The position numbers were made by a program, and so were the translations under genes. The notes under the pieces were generated by a model. It saw nothing but the letters and a program-made list of their open reading frames with translations, was not told where the DNA came from and ran no database searches. A stretch of DNA of 64,000 bases from Dermatemys mawii (lineage: Eukaryota > Chordata > Testudines > Dermatemydidae): positions 20,257,326 through 20,321,325 of the forward strand of contig ML677364.1 in assembly GCA_007922305.1 (NCBI GenBank). Reading direction: 5' to 3'. Positions 12,501 to 22,800 of this stretch are shown piece after piece. Every line of letters begins with the position of its first letter. The first letter of the stretch is position 1.

Positions 12501-15500
12501 GAAGACAACTGAGTTAGCTGCAGAAGCCAATATTTTAAGTTTCACATGTTGACCTGGCTGACAGACTATTTAATTTTGGGTTTTTAAAAAATATTTCATT
12601 TAACTATTTTAGTTAAAAACAATGTTAACAAAAACAAACCTGATTTTAAAAAACTTGAATGTTTAACTAAATTAAATTCATAAGATTGTTTTGTTAAAAT
12701 ATTATGTTTGCTGTTGAAGAAAAAAATTCAGAATTACTTAACATTGTTGTTTTAGTTAAATAAAATAATTTAAATGTCTGTCTGGTGATGTTCTGCTCCT
12801 AATACAGCATATCAAAAAAATCCTCTAAATATTAATGATTAACCTGTTGAACTGGAGGTAGTTCACCTCCCAATAACTCCATAAATATCTGCTTCAATTA
12901 CCTTTGGTAAATGAAATAATTAAACAATCATTCATTCTCTGATATATCTGTAAAACTAATGTGAAAAGTTTTCAAAATAAATCACTTAAAAAATATATAG
13001 TGTGTACACCTTCTAAAAATGAAACCTATATCTAACTATGAATTGTGAAAAAGATGTATTAAAGTTATAGCAACCAACAAGAATGCACTTTTACGTAGAA
13101 ATCCATGATTAAATCGAGTCTTCCTGACTAGGAATTTAAATCATGATTTTAATCAATTCAATTTAAATCAAAACTATCCTGAGAAAACAGAAGAAAAACT
13201 AACTGGATACACATCTTTTGAGGGATTTTAGTTTTATTCAAATTGGACTTAATGTATTGCTAATAGCAAGCTATCACCACCAGAAAACCAAAAAACACAA
13301 AACAAAACAGTGGTAACTGCGCAGGTTGAAGGTGTCAACTAGACAGTCTTGGAGACAGAGGTTTTCTACTTACCTACCCAACATATACAAGACAGCAGCA
13401 GGGCAAACTTCCCTACAACATACTGCTAATGTGCTTCAACCCTAATTGAAGAAACCACCTTTAGGGGATGAAAGTTTTTTCACTCTCTATTTCCATTCAA
13501 TCCTGAGGCTCCTCTTCCAGTAGCCAAGTAAGGGTGCCAACTGTGGTGGGAGCTGTGGTGAGAATTTCTAACACAACCATTTGACTTTTTAAAAAAATAA
13601 AAAATAAAATCTCACTACCTCACCTGAAGTTCTGTATGAACTGTTTAATGATCACACATTTTCTCAGCTCATGATTACACTCTATAAACTAACCCACCAT
13701 GACACTTTTTTTCGGATGCCCAGGACTGTGAGCTACCCTGTTATCCCCCTGCCTCCAGTGAGAGAGAGACTTGCTGGTGCTTAATTGGGTATCACCTCCT
13801 TGACACTTCCCGCCTGCTAGCCACCCCAAGAACCTCCACTGGGCAATGCTAGCCCTCACTTTTCTTGTTATGATAGGCATACCTTAATCTCCAAACCCCT
13901 TTGATATCCAGCTGGCATCACAGGAATACCAGGTTTACTATCCCCAAGGGAACAGCTCATATACCAGCTTGTTTGATTTAACTGAGAATCAGCTCAGCAC
14001 TGAGATATATTTGTTATCAAAGGTTAAGATTTAATAGTGAGTAAGGACAATAAAAATAGGAAGGTGATATATAAAACAAAAGGCATACCATGCTTTCTAG
14101 AAATTAAAACTTAATTTAGCAGGCTAACCTTCTGACTAAGAAATTTTATCTCACACAAATGTCTTTTGTAGTGTTTCAAACCAGGGCAGGTTGAGATCCT
14201 GCTTTCATGCATGAAATTCCACTGACCGATTACTTTCTCAGGAGCAGGATAAAGATGTGCCCTTTTGTCTTCTCTTTTATCCCCCAAAATTAATTATTGG
14301 CTATTGAAGTCAGGATGCCTTCCTTGCACCCCACAAAGTTTATTCCATAGTGTGCTGACTTCACATCCCCATGCTGACTTTGTATGCAAACAGGGCTTCC
14401 ATTTTATTGGCTTACAATGTTTAATTTACATTTTGAACTGAGACGGACAGATGATATATAATCTTTTGCCTGATAGAAACTTCTTTGTCAACTCTGCCTT
14501 GATTTAGACTGTAGGAATCTATTTCCTTTATAGTACACTTATACAACTTTTTACACCGTATCTGTACGGACATTTCCAAGCATATTTATGATCACCGTAT
14601 TTTTTGGCTTTAATTTAAGATGGTACATGACATCTTCTGTGGAAAACAGTGTGCTAAGTATAGTGAGTTTGGCAGGCCTGTCACAAATTACTGTTACAGA
14701 AGAGAAAACCTTTTGCCAGTCAGCACTGAGGGATTCTTAGCGTCACACACACCTTCCTCTTTCAATGATTCTGTTTATTTATATTTATCTCTACTGCAGG
14801 TGCCTCTAAAATAAATAAATCATTATGGAATTATCATTCCTATATTTCTACTTTCTCTTCTATTTGCCCTCAAACGCAAGACACTGGACGGTTTCTTGGT
14901 TTCAGTATATCATGAAAGAGGACAAGATTTTTAGGTCTATTTAAAATGAGATGTCCATAAAGGTAATATACTGCTTGAAAACTTGCAGTGCTCTGTAAGT
15001 TGGTAAAGAAGTTTAAGTATCAATGCCATCACAACAATTGAACCTTTTTGCATACTTGGCACATATGTAGCAATTCATCTGTTCAGAGTGTGTTTTACAA
15101 ACATTAATAGTTCATTTTTCCTTTGGATTTTAGATGGAAAGATGGCAGTTCAAAAACAAAAGCTCAGCTGTAGAACAATCTGTTTTTTTAAAATAGAAAA
15201 CGATCAGGTAAAAATTGGCATCTAGTCTTTACAGATTTTCAGAAGCTGCATATAAACCTACTCGGAGACTGTATCTTCACCAGGAAAAAGGTTTATTGCT
15301 AATTCATGTTAGACAATGGGCATAGTTATTTCAGGTTACTTATCCCATGTAACATGGTCTAAAACTTCACCATTCAAAACTTTCATAACTAAGTTTCATA
15401 ACTGGTCGCTTTCCCCCTACCTCTCCCCGGCAGTTTCATTCAGTGCAAGTTTCTCTGTATAAGGATTTTTTACAAAGCCTCCATAGCCTATTATTCAAGG

Positions 15501-16732
15501 GATAAAAGATTATGGTGATCTCATGTTGGTGGCATTGCCTGAAATGACAAATTCTTTGATTTTTTTTATAAACCGTCTAGTTACAATGTGGACTCAAGCA
15601 ATGTTAACTGTGGAGGTACATTGTCTGGAAATAACAACAAGATCTGAAATATCTAAAGAAGTTTTAATTCTTGTACTGACATTGATTTTCCATGAATTCT
15701 CTTCTTGAATCTTCACTGGAGTTTGTAGCTTTGATACTGAGTTTATACACCAACAAGCAACTTAAACAAAATAAAGAGAACTTTTGTTATTTCCACTACT
15801 ACTGAGGTTTAGTTTGACTAGGCAGTAGGTTTGACTAAGAGAAAAGGTATTATACTTTGAAGATTGCTTCTTATTAGCAACTTCAAACCCTCCTGGAAGT
15901 CAAAATGAGGATTACAATTCTCTTAAAATTACAACCCTGAAGTCACAAATCTTGACAGCTCAGAACGTGGTATATATCATATGAGAGTGGTTCTGTCATG
16001 CAGGACATGTCACAAGAGGTGGCAACCAATGACACAATAAAACACAGATGATACCCTCTCCCAGAGAGAATAAAGTCGATTGATCTAATAATAATACGAA
16101 GCGCTACATAGGACTCTCACTTTGGAAGTGCTTAACAAGCACGAAGTCTAACAATACTCTTGTATTATTCCCCACATTTTCCAGATGAGGACGCAGCCAG
16201 AAATGTTAATAGCCCCAGAGGAAGACAGAGAAACCCCGGGGATTGCAGATCTGAATTCCTCCTTTGCTTGGCGATTTACCAGACACAAAACCTGTTATTC
16301 GTTGTATCACCTCAGGCGCCGGCTGGCAGATTTTCACCGGGCTTCCCGAGGCTCCCGGGAGCCCGTTTCCGAGGTCAGGTGGGTGAACTCGGCCAATGAC
16401 CCTTCCGGGGTAGAGTCTGTCGCTTCTTTTGCCAGGCTCAACGCAGCCGCGAGGACCCCACCGCGTTACGGGGGCAACGTCACTGCGGGACCGGGCGCGA
16501 CCCAGGCACAGGGTCGCGGGCGAAGCCGTTACCGGAGTGACAGGGAAGGGAAGGGGGGAAGGGCCCGCCCCGCCCCCAATATTGACTCTATGACGCAGGC
16601 AGGTCTCTGAGCAGACCCCTCCCCCCATACCTGTATGACGCAGGCGGTCTCGAGCAGACACTCTTTCAGGTCCTCCCGCACCCCCGCACAGGCCCGTCCG
16701 TCCTCCTCCTTCTCCTCATAGTATTTGGGCAT
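6511..16732 (-). CDS. COA5: COA5, cytochrome c oxidase assembly factor 5 (complete, 3 exons)
   Basis: COA5 is a small mitochondrial twin-CX9C protein needed for early assembly of respiratory complex IV; human mutations cause a cardioencephalomyopathy with complex IV deficiency. Coding exons are 16631-16732, 9372-9455 and 6511-6552, all joined in phase 0 at GT/AG sites, giving 75 aa (human: 74). The start is the ATG at 16732 (MPKYYEEK), inside a CpG island. Residues CAGVREDLKEC in exon 1 and C-RSLQVSFFE-C in exon 2 form the two CX9C motifs that fold through disulfides in the intermembrane space. The C-terminus ends RFRGKKGY, nearly identical to the mammalian tail. There is no N-terminal presequence, as expected for this class. 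It is head to head with UNC50 and likely shares its promoter. Intron 1 (7.2 kb) holds a hAT fossil. Confidence 0.96.
7755..8240. mobile_element. Possible hAT-type DNA transposon
   Basis: The left edge reads AGGTTCTCAAAGAGGGGG. The right edge, read on the minus strand, begins GGTTCTCAAACATAATTG. The shared GGTTCTCAAA start is typical of amniote Charlie-like hAT ends. No target duplication could be read, so the limits are tentative. Confidence 0.4.
9260..9316 (-). other. Exon-like acidic reading frame in COA5 intron 2
   Basis: On the minus strand a long T-tract and CTTAAAG (a plausible splice acceptor) are followed by a frame reading DSDEEEDTIEINETEITK and a TAG stop, then AATAAA at 9212-9217. 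The arrangement resembles a terminal exon. The frame does not match the phase-0 end of COA5 exon 2 only 55 bp upstream: a phase-0 join would read a basic tail instead. No protein family was recognised. It could be chance, an alternative terminal exon or a relic. Confidence 0.25.
9372..9455 (-). CDS. COA5: COA5 coding exon 2
   Basis: It lies between acceptor GTGACAG and donor GTAAGT and encodes EGKSPKQCLKEGHCRSLQ followed by VSFFECKRSM, 28 codons. It carries the second CX9C motif of the twin-CX9C fold. Confidence 0.96.
9818..9882. repeat. Perfect 30-bp tandem duplication
   Basis: The 30-bp word beginning AGCTATAATGTATCATGG occurs at 9818-9847 and again at 9853-9882 without mismatch, with 5 bp between the copies. 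It lies inside the left part of the hAT fossil and is probably a recent local duplication. Confidence 0.9.
10476..12530 (+). pseudogene. hAT transposase pseudogene
   Basis: This is the remnant of a transposase that would cut and paste the surrounding element. At 10476-10700 an intact frame encodes a BED-type zinc finger (KRDPVWGYF, then CNQC about 25 residues later and H-X4-C). At 11470-11770 the frame reads SLVTDNAANVSQLRR and ITYNCGAHLRHLVAKD, the DDE-region motif style of DUF659/hAT transposases. At 12345-12425 a frame reads VASSSASVERIFSSFG, the C-terminal hAT dimerisation motif. Stops and frameshifts separate these blocks (for example the TGA at 11782), so it cannot make a full protein. 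It lies in sense opposite to COA5. The BED exon ends in an apparent GT donor and could be a separate exon. A domesticated gene is less likely because of the many breaks. Confidence 0.75.
13690..14699 (-). mobile_element. Candidate LTR (endogenous retrovirus-like)
   Basis: Read on the minus strand the stretch begins TGTAACAGTAATTTGTGACA at 14699, an LTR-like TG start, and contains an AATAAA signal (about 14340). The sequence recalls a turtle ERV LTR family. No internal gag or pol sequence is attached, and the far limit is uncertain. Confidence 0.35.
14700..16084 (-). other. COA5: COA5 intron 1, unannotated part
   Basis: No exon or repeat family recognised. The short frames here lack domain similarity. 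Confidence 0.5.
16085..16300 (-). repeat. MIR SINE fragment (reverse orientation)
   Basis: TAATAATAATACGAAGCGCT and CCCACATTTTCCAGATGAGG match the reverse complement of the MIR 3' half. Similarity is lost toward the CpG island, so the right edge is approximate. Confidence 0.5.
16631..16732 (-). CDS. COA5: COA5 coding exon 1
   Basis: It starts at the ATG at 16732 and ends with GTC ATA CAG before donor GTATGG. It encodes 34 residues, MPKYYEEKEEDGRACAG then VREDLKECLLETACVIQ, holding the first CX9C motif. Confidence 0.97.
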
Positions 16733-16909
16733 CGCGGCAGCGCTCCCCGCACACAGCGCGTGGACTTCTCTCTACCACAGCACCGCCACCGCCTCTCGGC
16801 CCGCACCACAATACGCCGCCATCTTGTTGTCCTTCGACCCAGTTGCGGCGCACGCGCGGACACCACTACCGGTCTGTCCCGCCGGAACAGGAACTACTGT
16901 ACCCAACAT

Positions 16910-17061
16910 GCATCGGGGCGTGGGCGGGGTCACGAGGCGGGTCAGAGGGCGCGCGCGCCGTGCTACGTTGCCGGAAGCAGCCGGAGTTGGCTGGGTGTGT
17001 GCGCGGCCCCGGGAGACCCTCGCGCTGTGTGCTGTTGGGAGGGGCGGGGCTGGAGCGGCAG
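16910..17061 (+). other. UNC50: Probable UNC50 non-coding exon 1 (5' UTR)
   Basis: The UNC50 start codon lies only 4 bp after a splice acceptor (19560/19561), so an upstream non-coding exon is required. The best donor in the CpG island is GGCAG/GTGAGC at 17061/17062. The 5' limit (transcription start) is a guess. Confidence 0.55.
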
Positions 17062-17606
17062 GTGAGCGGGGCAGTTGCGGGTGGCGTTCCCGCCTCGCGG
17101 GGGCGCGCAGAACGGCGCAACGTGCGCGCGCGAGCTGCCTGGTGAGGGCGACTCAGGGTCCCGCCTGCGTCACAAACCGGTGGCGCCGCGCGGGAGGTGC
17201 TGGCCTGGGCTCGGGACACCCGCCGGAGTCACCGGGGCACGGTCCCCCGTGGCTCCGCCCCCAGGTCCTGCAAGGCCCCGCCTCGGCCCGGAGCCCCCGG
17301 GCGGCTTGTCCGTCCTCGCCCTGCAGGAGCCACGGGGCGGCCTGGGATCCCCCCCACCCCGTCATCAAAGGAGACGATCGCCTCGGAGCCTCCCGTGGGC
17401 ACGTGCCCGGCCAGGTCGTTGCCCGGGAGGCGGGAGCTGAGGGCGGCACCTCCCCCACCCCAGTGTCTACCCCGGGGGGCAGCGGGCGGGGCGGGGCAGA
17501 GCCGCGTTCTCTGCCCTCCTGCCGGGAAGGGACTTGAACCCGGGTCTCCCACCGGCCAGGAGCTGCCCGAACCGAACCGCGGGGCCCCCTGGGGAAAGGG
17601 GGGCAC

Positions 17607-17733
17607 TAGGGTGATCAGCTCTCCCGCTTTTATAAGGACAGTCCCGATTTTTTGGTCTTTTTCTTATATAGGTTCTTAACACCCCCCCCCACCCCCGGTG
17701 CAGATTTTTAACACTTGCTGTCTAGTCACCCCA
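17607..17733. mobile_element. hAT MITE of the TAGGGTGACC family, copy 1
   Basis: The element is about 127 bp with ends TAGGGTGATCAG and, inverted, TGGGGTGACTAGA. It is flanked by near-perfect 8-bp duplications GGGGGCAC (17599-17606) and GGGAGCAC (17734-17741). Three more copies are at 43267, 43987 and 54850. Confidence 0.8.
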
Positions 17734-17741
17734 GGGAGCAC

Positions 17742-18126
17742 GTCTCCCTCTGGGCTTCTGAAGCTTTGTGGGACGCTTAAATATGTTCAGCCTGGGAGCA
17801 ACTCTGTAGCCCGGCCTTAAGGCGGGACTCACTGGGTCTCCTTCCCCAGAAGCATCAGGGCTGGCCACTGTGGAGGTGGGTCATTAGATGGTTTGGGTTG
17901 GTGTCTGTCAGAACTCAGGGCATTTTTTCTCTCTCATGCTCGGGGTCTCTAACTGTCCCCGTATTTGGGGACAGGCAGAGAGTTTCCCCAGGTCAGATTG
18001 TCAGCGACTTCAGTGTTTGTTTTTTTTGCCTTCCCCTGCAGTGTGAGAGTGTGGGTCAGGGCCACTTATCTGAGTATATCTCAGTCACTTCCCCACCCTT
18101 GCAGGGGCCTCAGGCATTGGTGCCCC
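17742..18126 (+). other. UNC50: UNC50 intron 1, unannotated part
   Basis: No exon or repeat was recognised in this G/C-moderate stretch. Confidence 0.4.
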
Positions 18127-18129
18127 TTA

Positions 18130-18402
18130 GACTATGTTTACACTACTCATCTTCCAGTGGCACAGCTGTGCCACTACTTGTGTAACCATGCTGGTAGCAG
18201 ACAGTTCTCCTCCGGCATAATTAAACCACCCCAATGAGCGGTGGTAACTCTGTCAAAAGGAGTGCATCTCCTACCGACATAGTGCTGCTCACACTGACAC
18301 TTTTGTCAGTGAAACATATGTCTGTTGGGGGGGGGGGGGGTGTTTCCCAACCCCATGTCTGGCAAAAGTATTACCAACAAAAGAGCTGTTGTAGATATAG
18401 TC
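18130..18402. mobile_element. Harbinger-type MITE
   Basis: The ends GACTATGTTTACACTAC and, inverted, GACTATATCTACAACAG form imperfect terminal repeats. TTA flanks both sides (18127-18129, 18403-18405), which fits the TWA target duplication of PIF/Harbinger transposons. There is no coding capacity. A run of 14 G at about 18328 is internal. Confidence 0.6.
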
Positions 18403-19054
18403 TTAGTCCCTCCTATTCTCTGTCTGGGACACATATTAGTGTAGTCTCCTGTGGGCAGTAATATTTTGGTTGTTGAGTTTAGTGTGGGGTTCTGGGTGGT
18501 GGTGGTGGTCTGTGATATACAGAAGGACGAACTAGATTTTCTGGTGGTCCTTGCAGGCCCTTAAACTATGACTGATATTCAGAGACCCGAGTTCAAGACC
18601 TTGTTGCAATGACTGTTTATTAATACAAAGTGGAACAGCTTCAACAGGACAGATTGAGACACCCACCCCAGAATACCCAATAATCAGTGGGTACTCATCT
18701 GAGACATGGGAGACCTGCGTTCTCCTCACCTCAGGCAAAGGGGAAAGTTTGAATCCAGGGTTCCCACAGCCTGGGTAAGTGCTCTGCCCACTGGGCTGAA
18801 GTTTATAAGGGGAGACTCAATCATCTTGTCTTCATTTTGTTTTGTTTGTTGCAAGAAAGAGCTTAGGTGGGGAGAAGGTTCATGGCTTTGAATCCCAAGC
18901 AAACAGAGGTGCCTCCCTCCAACCTAGAATTACATGTTTCATTGAGGAGTGAGGCACACTGAATTTTAATCTGAAATTAAAATATAATGCAATATAAAAT
19001 AGAACATATTTAATAGTAAAAAGATTCAAGGACAATTGTAAAACTGTACATTTA

Positions 19055-19235
19055 TACTTAGTGCTTGAAGAGTGCTTTGTTTCCAAAGCATTTACAAGGA
19101 TTGTCACAGCACCCCATGCAGTAGGCAGGTAAGTATTTATGTTATACATGGAAAGGGGAGGGACAGAGAGGTAACATAATTTGTCAAAGGCCACACAGTG
19201 AGTTCGTAGCAGATTGGAATTTTAATTTATGTATT
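19055..19235 (-). repeat. MIR SINE (reverse orientation)
   Basis: Words such as GGGACAGAGAGGTAACATAA and AAAGGCCACACAGTGAG follow the reverse complement of the MIR core. It lies in UNC50 intron 1, 330 bp before exon 2. Confidence 0.8.
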
Positions 19236-19564
19236 GGCACCGATCCTGGTGCGCAGATTTCTAAACTATGCTATTTCAATACATTGTTTTTGGGCAGCTG
19301 AAAGATGAATCAATTAACATACACGGCCAAATTTTGAAAGGGGCTCACTCTAGCTTATAGTTTTGCACGTACAGTCTTGCTGACACAAGTGGTAGTATTT
19401 AGCTAGCTGTTGCCTGATTACTCTTGCAAATCAGATTTATAGCTAAATGCCATAATTAACACTACATAATTTAAAATGCTTCTAATTTTACATCTGCTGT
19501 CTTATCATATCTAAGATTATGTAAAATAAACTAGTTTTAACTTTAATGTTTTTCCTTCAGAAAA

Positions 19565-19844
19565 ATGTTGCCGACCACTTCAGTTAGTTCCCATAACCAG
19601 GGCAATGGTGCGTTAAACTCCAGGGATGCAGCAAGACATACAGCAGGTGCAAAACGCTACAAATACCTGAGGAGGCTCCTTCACTTCCGGCAGATGGACT
19701 TTGAGTTTGCTGTTTGGCAGATGCTCTATCTGTTTACTTCACCACAGAGAGTTTATAGAAACTTTCATTACCGGAAACAAACAAAGGACCAGTGGGCAAG
19801 AGATGACCCTGCTTTCTTGGTATTGCTGAGTATTTGGTTGTGTG
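19565..19844 (+). CDS. UNC50: UNC50 coding exon 1 (transcript exon 2)
   Basis: Acceptor TTTTTCCTTCAG, then AAAA and the start ATG (MLPTTSVSSHNQGNG). It ends in phase 1 at donor GTGAGT after IWLC. It encodes the cytosolic N-terminus and the first hydrophobic stretch. Confidence 0.98.
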
Positions 19845-22800
19845 GTGAGTGTCTCTTTCCATGAACAGCAAAAATGAGGTGGGAAAGGGGAAGAATTGGG
19901 CATTAGCCTAAGATGAGGGAGGTCTGGGTTCAAGTCCTTGCTCTGCCACAGACCTTGTGTAACCTTGGGCAACTCACTTAGTCTCGCTGTGCCTCACTTC
20001 CTCAGCTATAAAATGGTGTAAATAGTAGTTCTCAACCTTACACGAGTGTTGTGAGGATAAATACGTTAAAAAGAGCGCAGATACTACAGTAATGGTGGCC
20101 ATATAAGTACCTAAGATAAGATCTTTTTCTTTTCAATAAAGTTGCAGGAATGTACCTTCACAGGAGGTTTCAGCACCCTGGGTTTTTGAGGCCCTTAATC
20201 AGAATGAAAAAGAAGCTGATGAGCTAACTACACTCAAAGATTACAGTAACCATTTAGAAATTAGAGAACCAGGGTAAACCGCAGGATCTAGCTGTATCTA
20301 GAATCCTCTAAAGAATCTTTAAGAATAGCAGCCGTGTTAGTCTGTAAATAAATTGAGGAACACTTGTAGCACTTTAGAGACTAACCAGTTTATTTCAGTA
20401 TAAGCTTTTGTGGGCTGTAGCCCACTTCATCTATGCATCCATTGAAGTGGGCTATAGCTGAAATAAACTGGTTAGTCTCTAAGGTGCTACAAGTATTCCT
20501 CATTTTATTTAAAGTGTCTTTGTTTATTGTAATCAAGTCTTGTCTCCGTTCTGTGTTTCAAACTGTGGGTTTCAATAATTGTGTCATAACACAGACAACC
20601 AGAAGAATGAATTATTTCTTTTTTTAAAAAATTAGGTGAACATTTGGATGATTAGAAAATGGAATGTATTATGCGTATTACCATATCACACAAGTACCCA
20701 AATTGTAGACTAGGACCATTGTGCTAGTCACTGTGCAAAAACAGAACAAAAAGACAGTCCCTAATGTTGAACCCATTACAGGCAAAGTACCCTTTACACA
20801 AGGCTCTGTCCTTCCTCCCCTTCTCATCTCCCTCTATAACGGGTCGGCAACCTACAGCATGCGTGGAGGGATTCCTAGTTGTGGGATTCCAAAGGTGGCA
20901 CGCGAGCCAATTTCTGCTAGCACACGGCGGAGGGCTTAGCCCACCACCGCTTTGGGGTTTCTCCTGCTGGCCCCTTGCCAGCCACAGTCTTGCCATCTGC
21001 CCCACTCAGCTCCCGCTGCTAGTCTGGGTGTAGGGAACCCAGACTGACAGCGGACTGAGACCTGGGCTGGTAGGAGCCTGCAGGGGAAACCCCAGAGCAG
21101 CGGCGGGCTGAGCGCTTACCCTGCTGCCGATATGGGGTTTCCCTTTGCAGGCTCCTGCCAGCTGGGGTCCCGCCGCCTGCTCCACTCAGCACCCGCTGCT
21201 AGCCTGGGTGTAGGGAAACCCCAGAGCAGCGACGAGCTAAGCGCTCAGCCTGCCCCTGCTCACCTCTTATCAGCCAGGGTCCCCACCTGCCCCACTCAGC
21301 GCCCGTTGCTAGCCTGGGTTTCCTTCACCTAGGCTGGCAGGAGCCTGTGGCTGAAACCTCAAAGCAGGGGTGGGCTGAGCCCCTCCCGTTCCGCTGGAAG
21401 CTCCACCCCTTCCAAACTGGCACGCAAAGCCTTCAGTTTGACTGAATAAATGAAAACTCAGCACACCACTTCTGAAAGGTTGCCAACCCCTGCTCTATAA
21501 CTTATCTCAGGGTCATATTATCTACAAACACAAATATGCTGATGGATCACAGATCTACTTTTCTGTCCAAACTAAAATCTTGTACTCTCTCTTTGACATC
21601 CCTCATGGATGTCTAGCTGCCAGAGCTCCTCTTCTGCAAACCTCCCTCCACCCCCATACCTTCCTGCTACCTCCTTTCTTGATCGCTGTGGACAAACCCA
21701 TAAGCCAGACATCATCTTGACTCAGATATCTTGCTAGGTCATTACATCCAGGATGGGCCTTTCTTGTCCATCCATACAGCTAAAACTCTTGTCAAAGGTG
21801 TCATCATCTCATGTTTCAATTACTGTAACATCCTTCTCTCTGACCTTGACAAATGCAGTCTTGCCCCACTCCTATCCATTCACAATGCTGCTGAAGATCA
21901 TTTTCCTAGCTTGTGCTTTGACCACATCACCCGTCTCTTTGAATTCCTCCCCTGGCTGCCTCTTCACTATCACATCAAACATAAGCTGCTTGTGTTCACT
22001 TTCAAGGCCCTTCATGGTCAGCCCCCAATCTTACCTATAGTCTCTCATTTGGTATCAGTCTGTGGATGCTCACGTTCTTTCCTGCGATGCCAGCCTCCAT
22101 TGCCTACTACTCCATTGTTAAATTTTCAAACAGCGCCTTCATGCTTTCTCTCATGCTGACCCACACTCTTGGGTGGAGCTCTCTATAAACATCAGCAAAG
22201 GAATGTCATTATCCACCTTCTTCTAAAAGCTCTTCTTTGCTGTGATGCCTACAGAACCCTTGGCAACAATTAGGCTGCTTGTATGCTGAGACCTCTGCCT
22301 GTCATGCTGTCCAGTGTTGTCTCATTGTTTCCTTGTAGACTCTGTCTGTCTTTATCTATTTGTTGTCTCTTGTCTGATACTTAAGATTGTAAGCCCTTTG
22401 GGTCAGAGACTCCCTTTTTGTACAGTACTTAGCACAGTGGGATCATGGTCCACCACTAGGACTCCCAGGTGCTTTGATGATACAAATACAGTGACCAAAG
22501 CCGCAGCGAGACACTGTGGACTTTGACCATCACCAATCAAAAGGAAATCTTTTGCATGTAAGCTTCAGTTCAGATTGTCTTTTAAAAGGCAACAGTGAAA
22601 ACACTACATCCAGTCCATTTCTGACATGGCACAGTACCTGTAGTCACTTCTGAAATTCTAACGTTCTTGCGATTGGATGGGAAATATTTCCTAGATTCGT
22701 TTGTGTTTCATGGATGTTTTCCTTAAGCTGCCGAAGGAACATCATAAGAATGTGTCTTTGTGTACTGCATTCATTCAACTAAAATGGACTGGAAATCTGA

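Larger units (their letters stand above)
9697..13180 (+). mobile_element. hAT DNA transposon (BED-finger/DUF659 type), decayed
   Basis: This element of about 3.5 kb in COA5 intron 1 is bounded by sub-terminal regions rich in TTTAAATCA words. The left end starts near TAGGATGGAT, and the right end reads CAGGATAGTT on the minus strand. Both suit hAT ends, but no clean 8-bp target duplication is visible, so the limits are approximate. The interior holds the transposase remnant described at 10476-12530 and, near the left end, a 30-bp tandem duplication (9818-9882). Confidence 0.6.
16310..17600. promoter_or_regulatory. CpG island, likely bidirectional COA5/UNC50 promoter
   Basis: The stretch is strongly G/C-rich with dense CG dinucleotides, in contrast to the AT-rich flanks. 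It contains COA5 exon 1 on the minus strand and the probable non-coding exon 1 of UNC50 on the plus strand. Visible core-promoter motifs are a YY1-type GCCGCCATCTTG (16815-16826), an NRF1-like GCGCACGCGC (16848-16857), a ZNF143-like ACTACTGTACCCAACATGCA (16893-16912) and ETS-type CCGGAAG (16971-16977). There is no TATA box. Such factors are typical of divergent housekeeping promoters, and NRF1 suits a nuclear gene for a mitochondrial protein. Actual start sites cannot be read from sequence. Confidence 0.85.

Noticed and set aside
16725..17537. 270-codon plus-strand open frame in the CpG island, with several overlapping frames
   Set aside because: Open in almost all frames because stops are rare in CG-rich DNA. 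It has no domain and overlaps the COA5 start and UNC50 first exon.
21731..22159. 142-codon frame as a possible host gene
   Set aside because: The sequence matches the L2/L3 LINE reverse-transcriptase tail, and the LINE 3' end follows.
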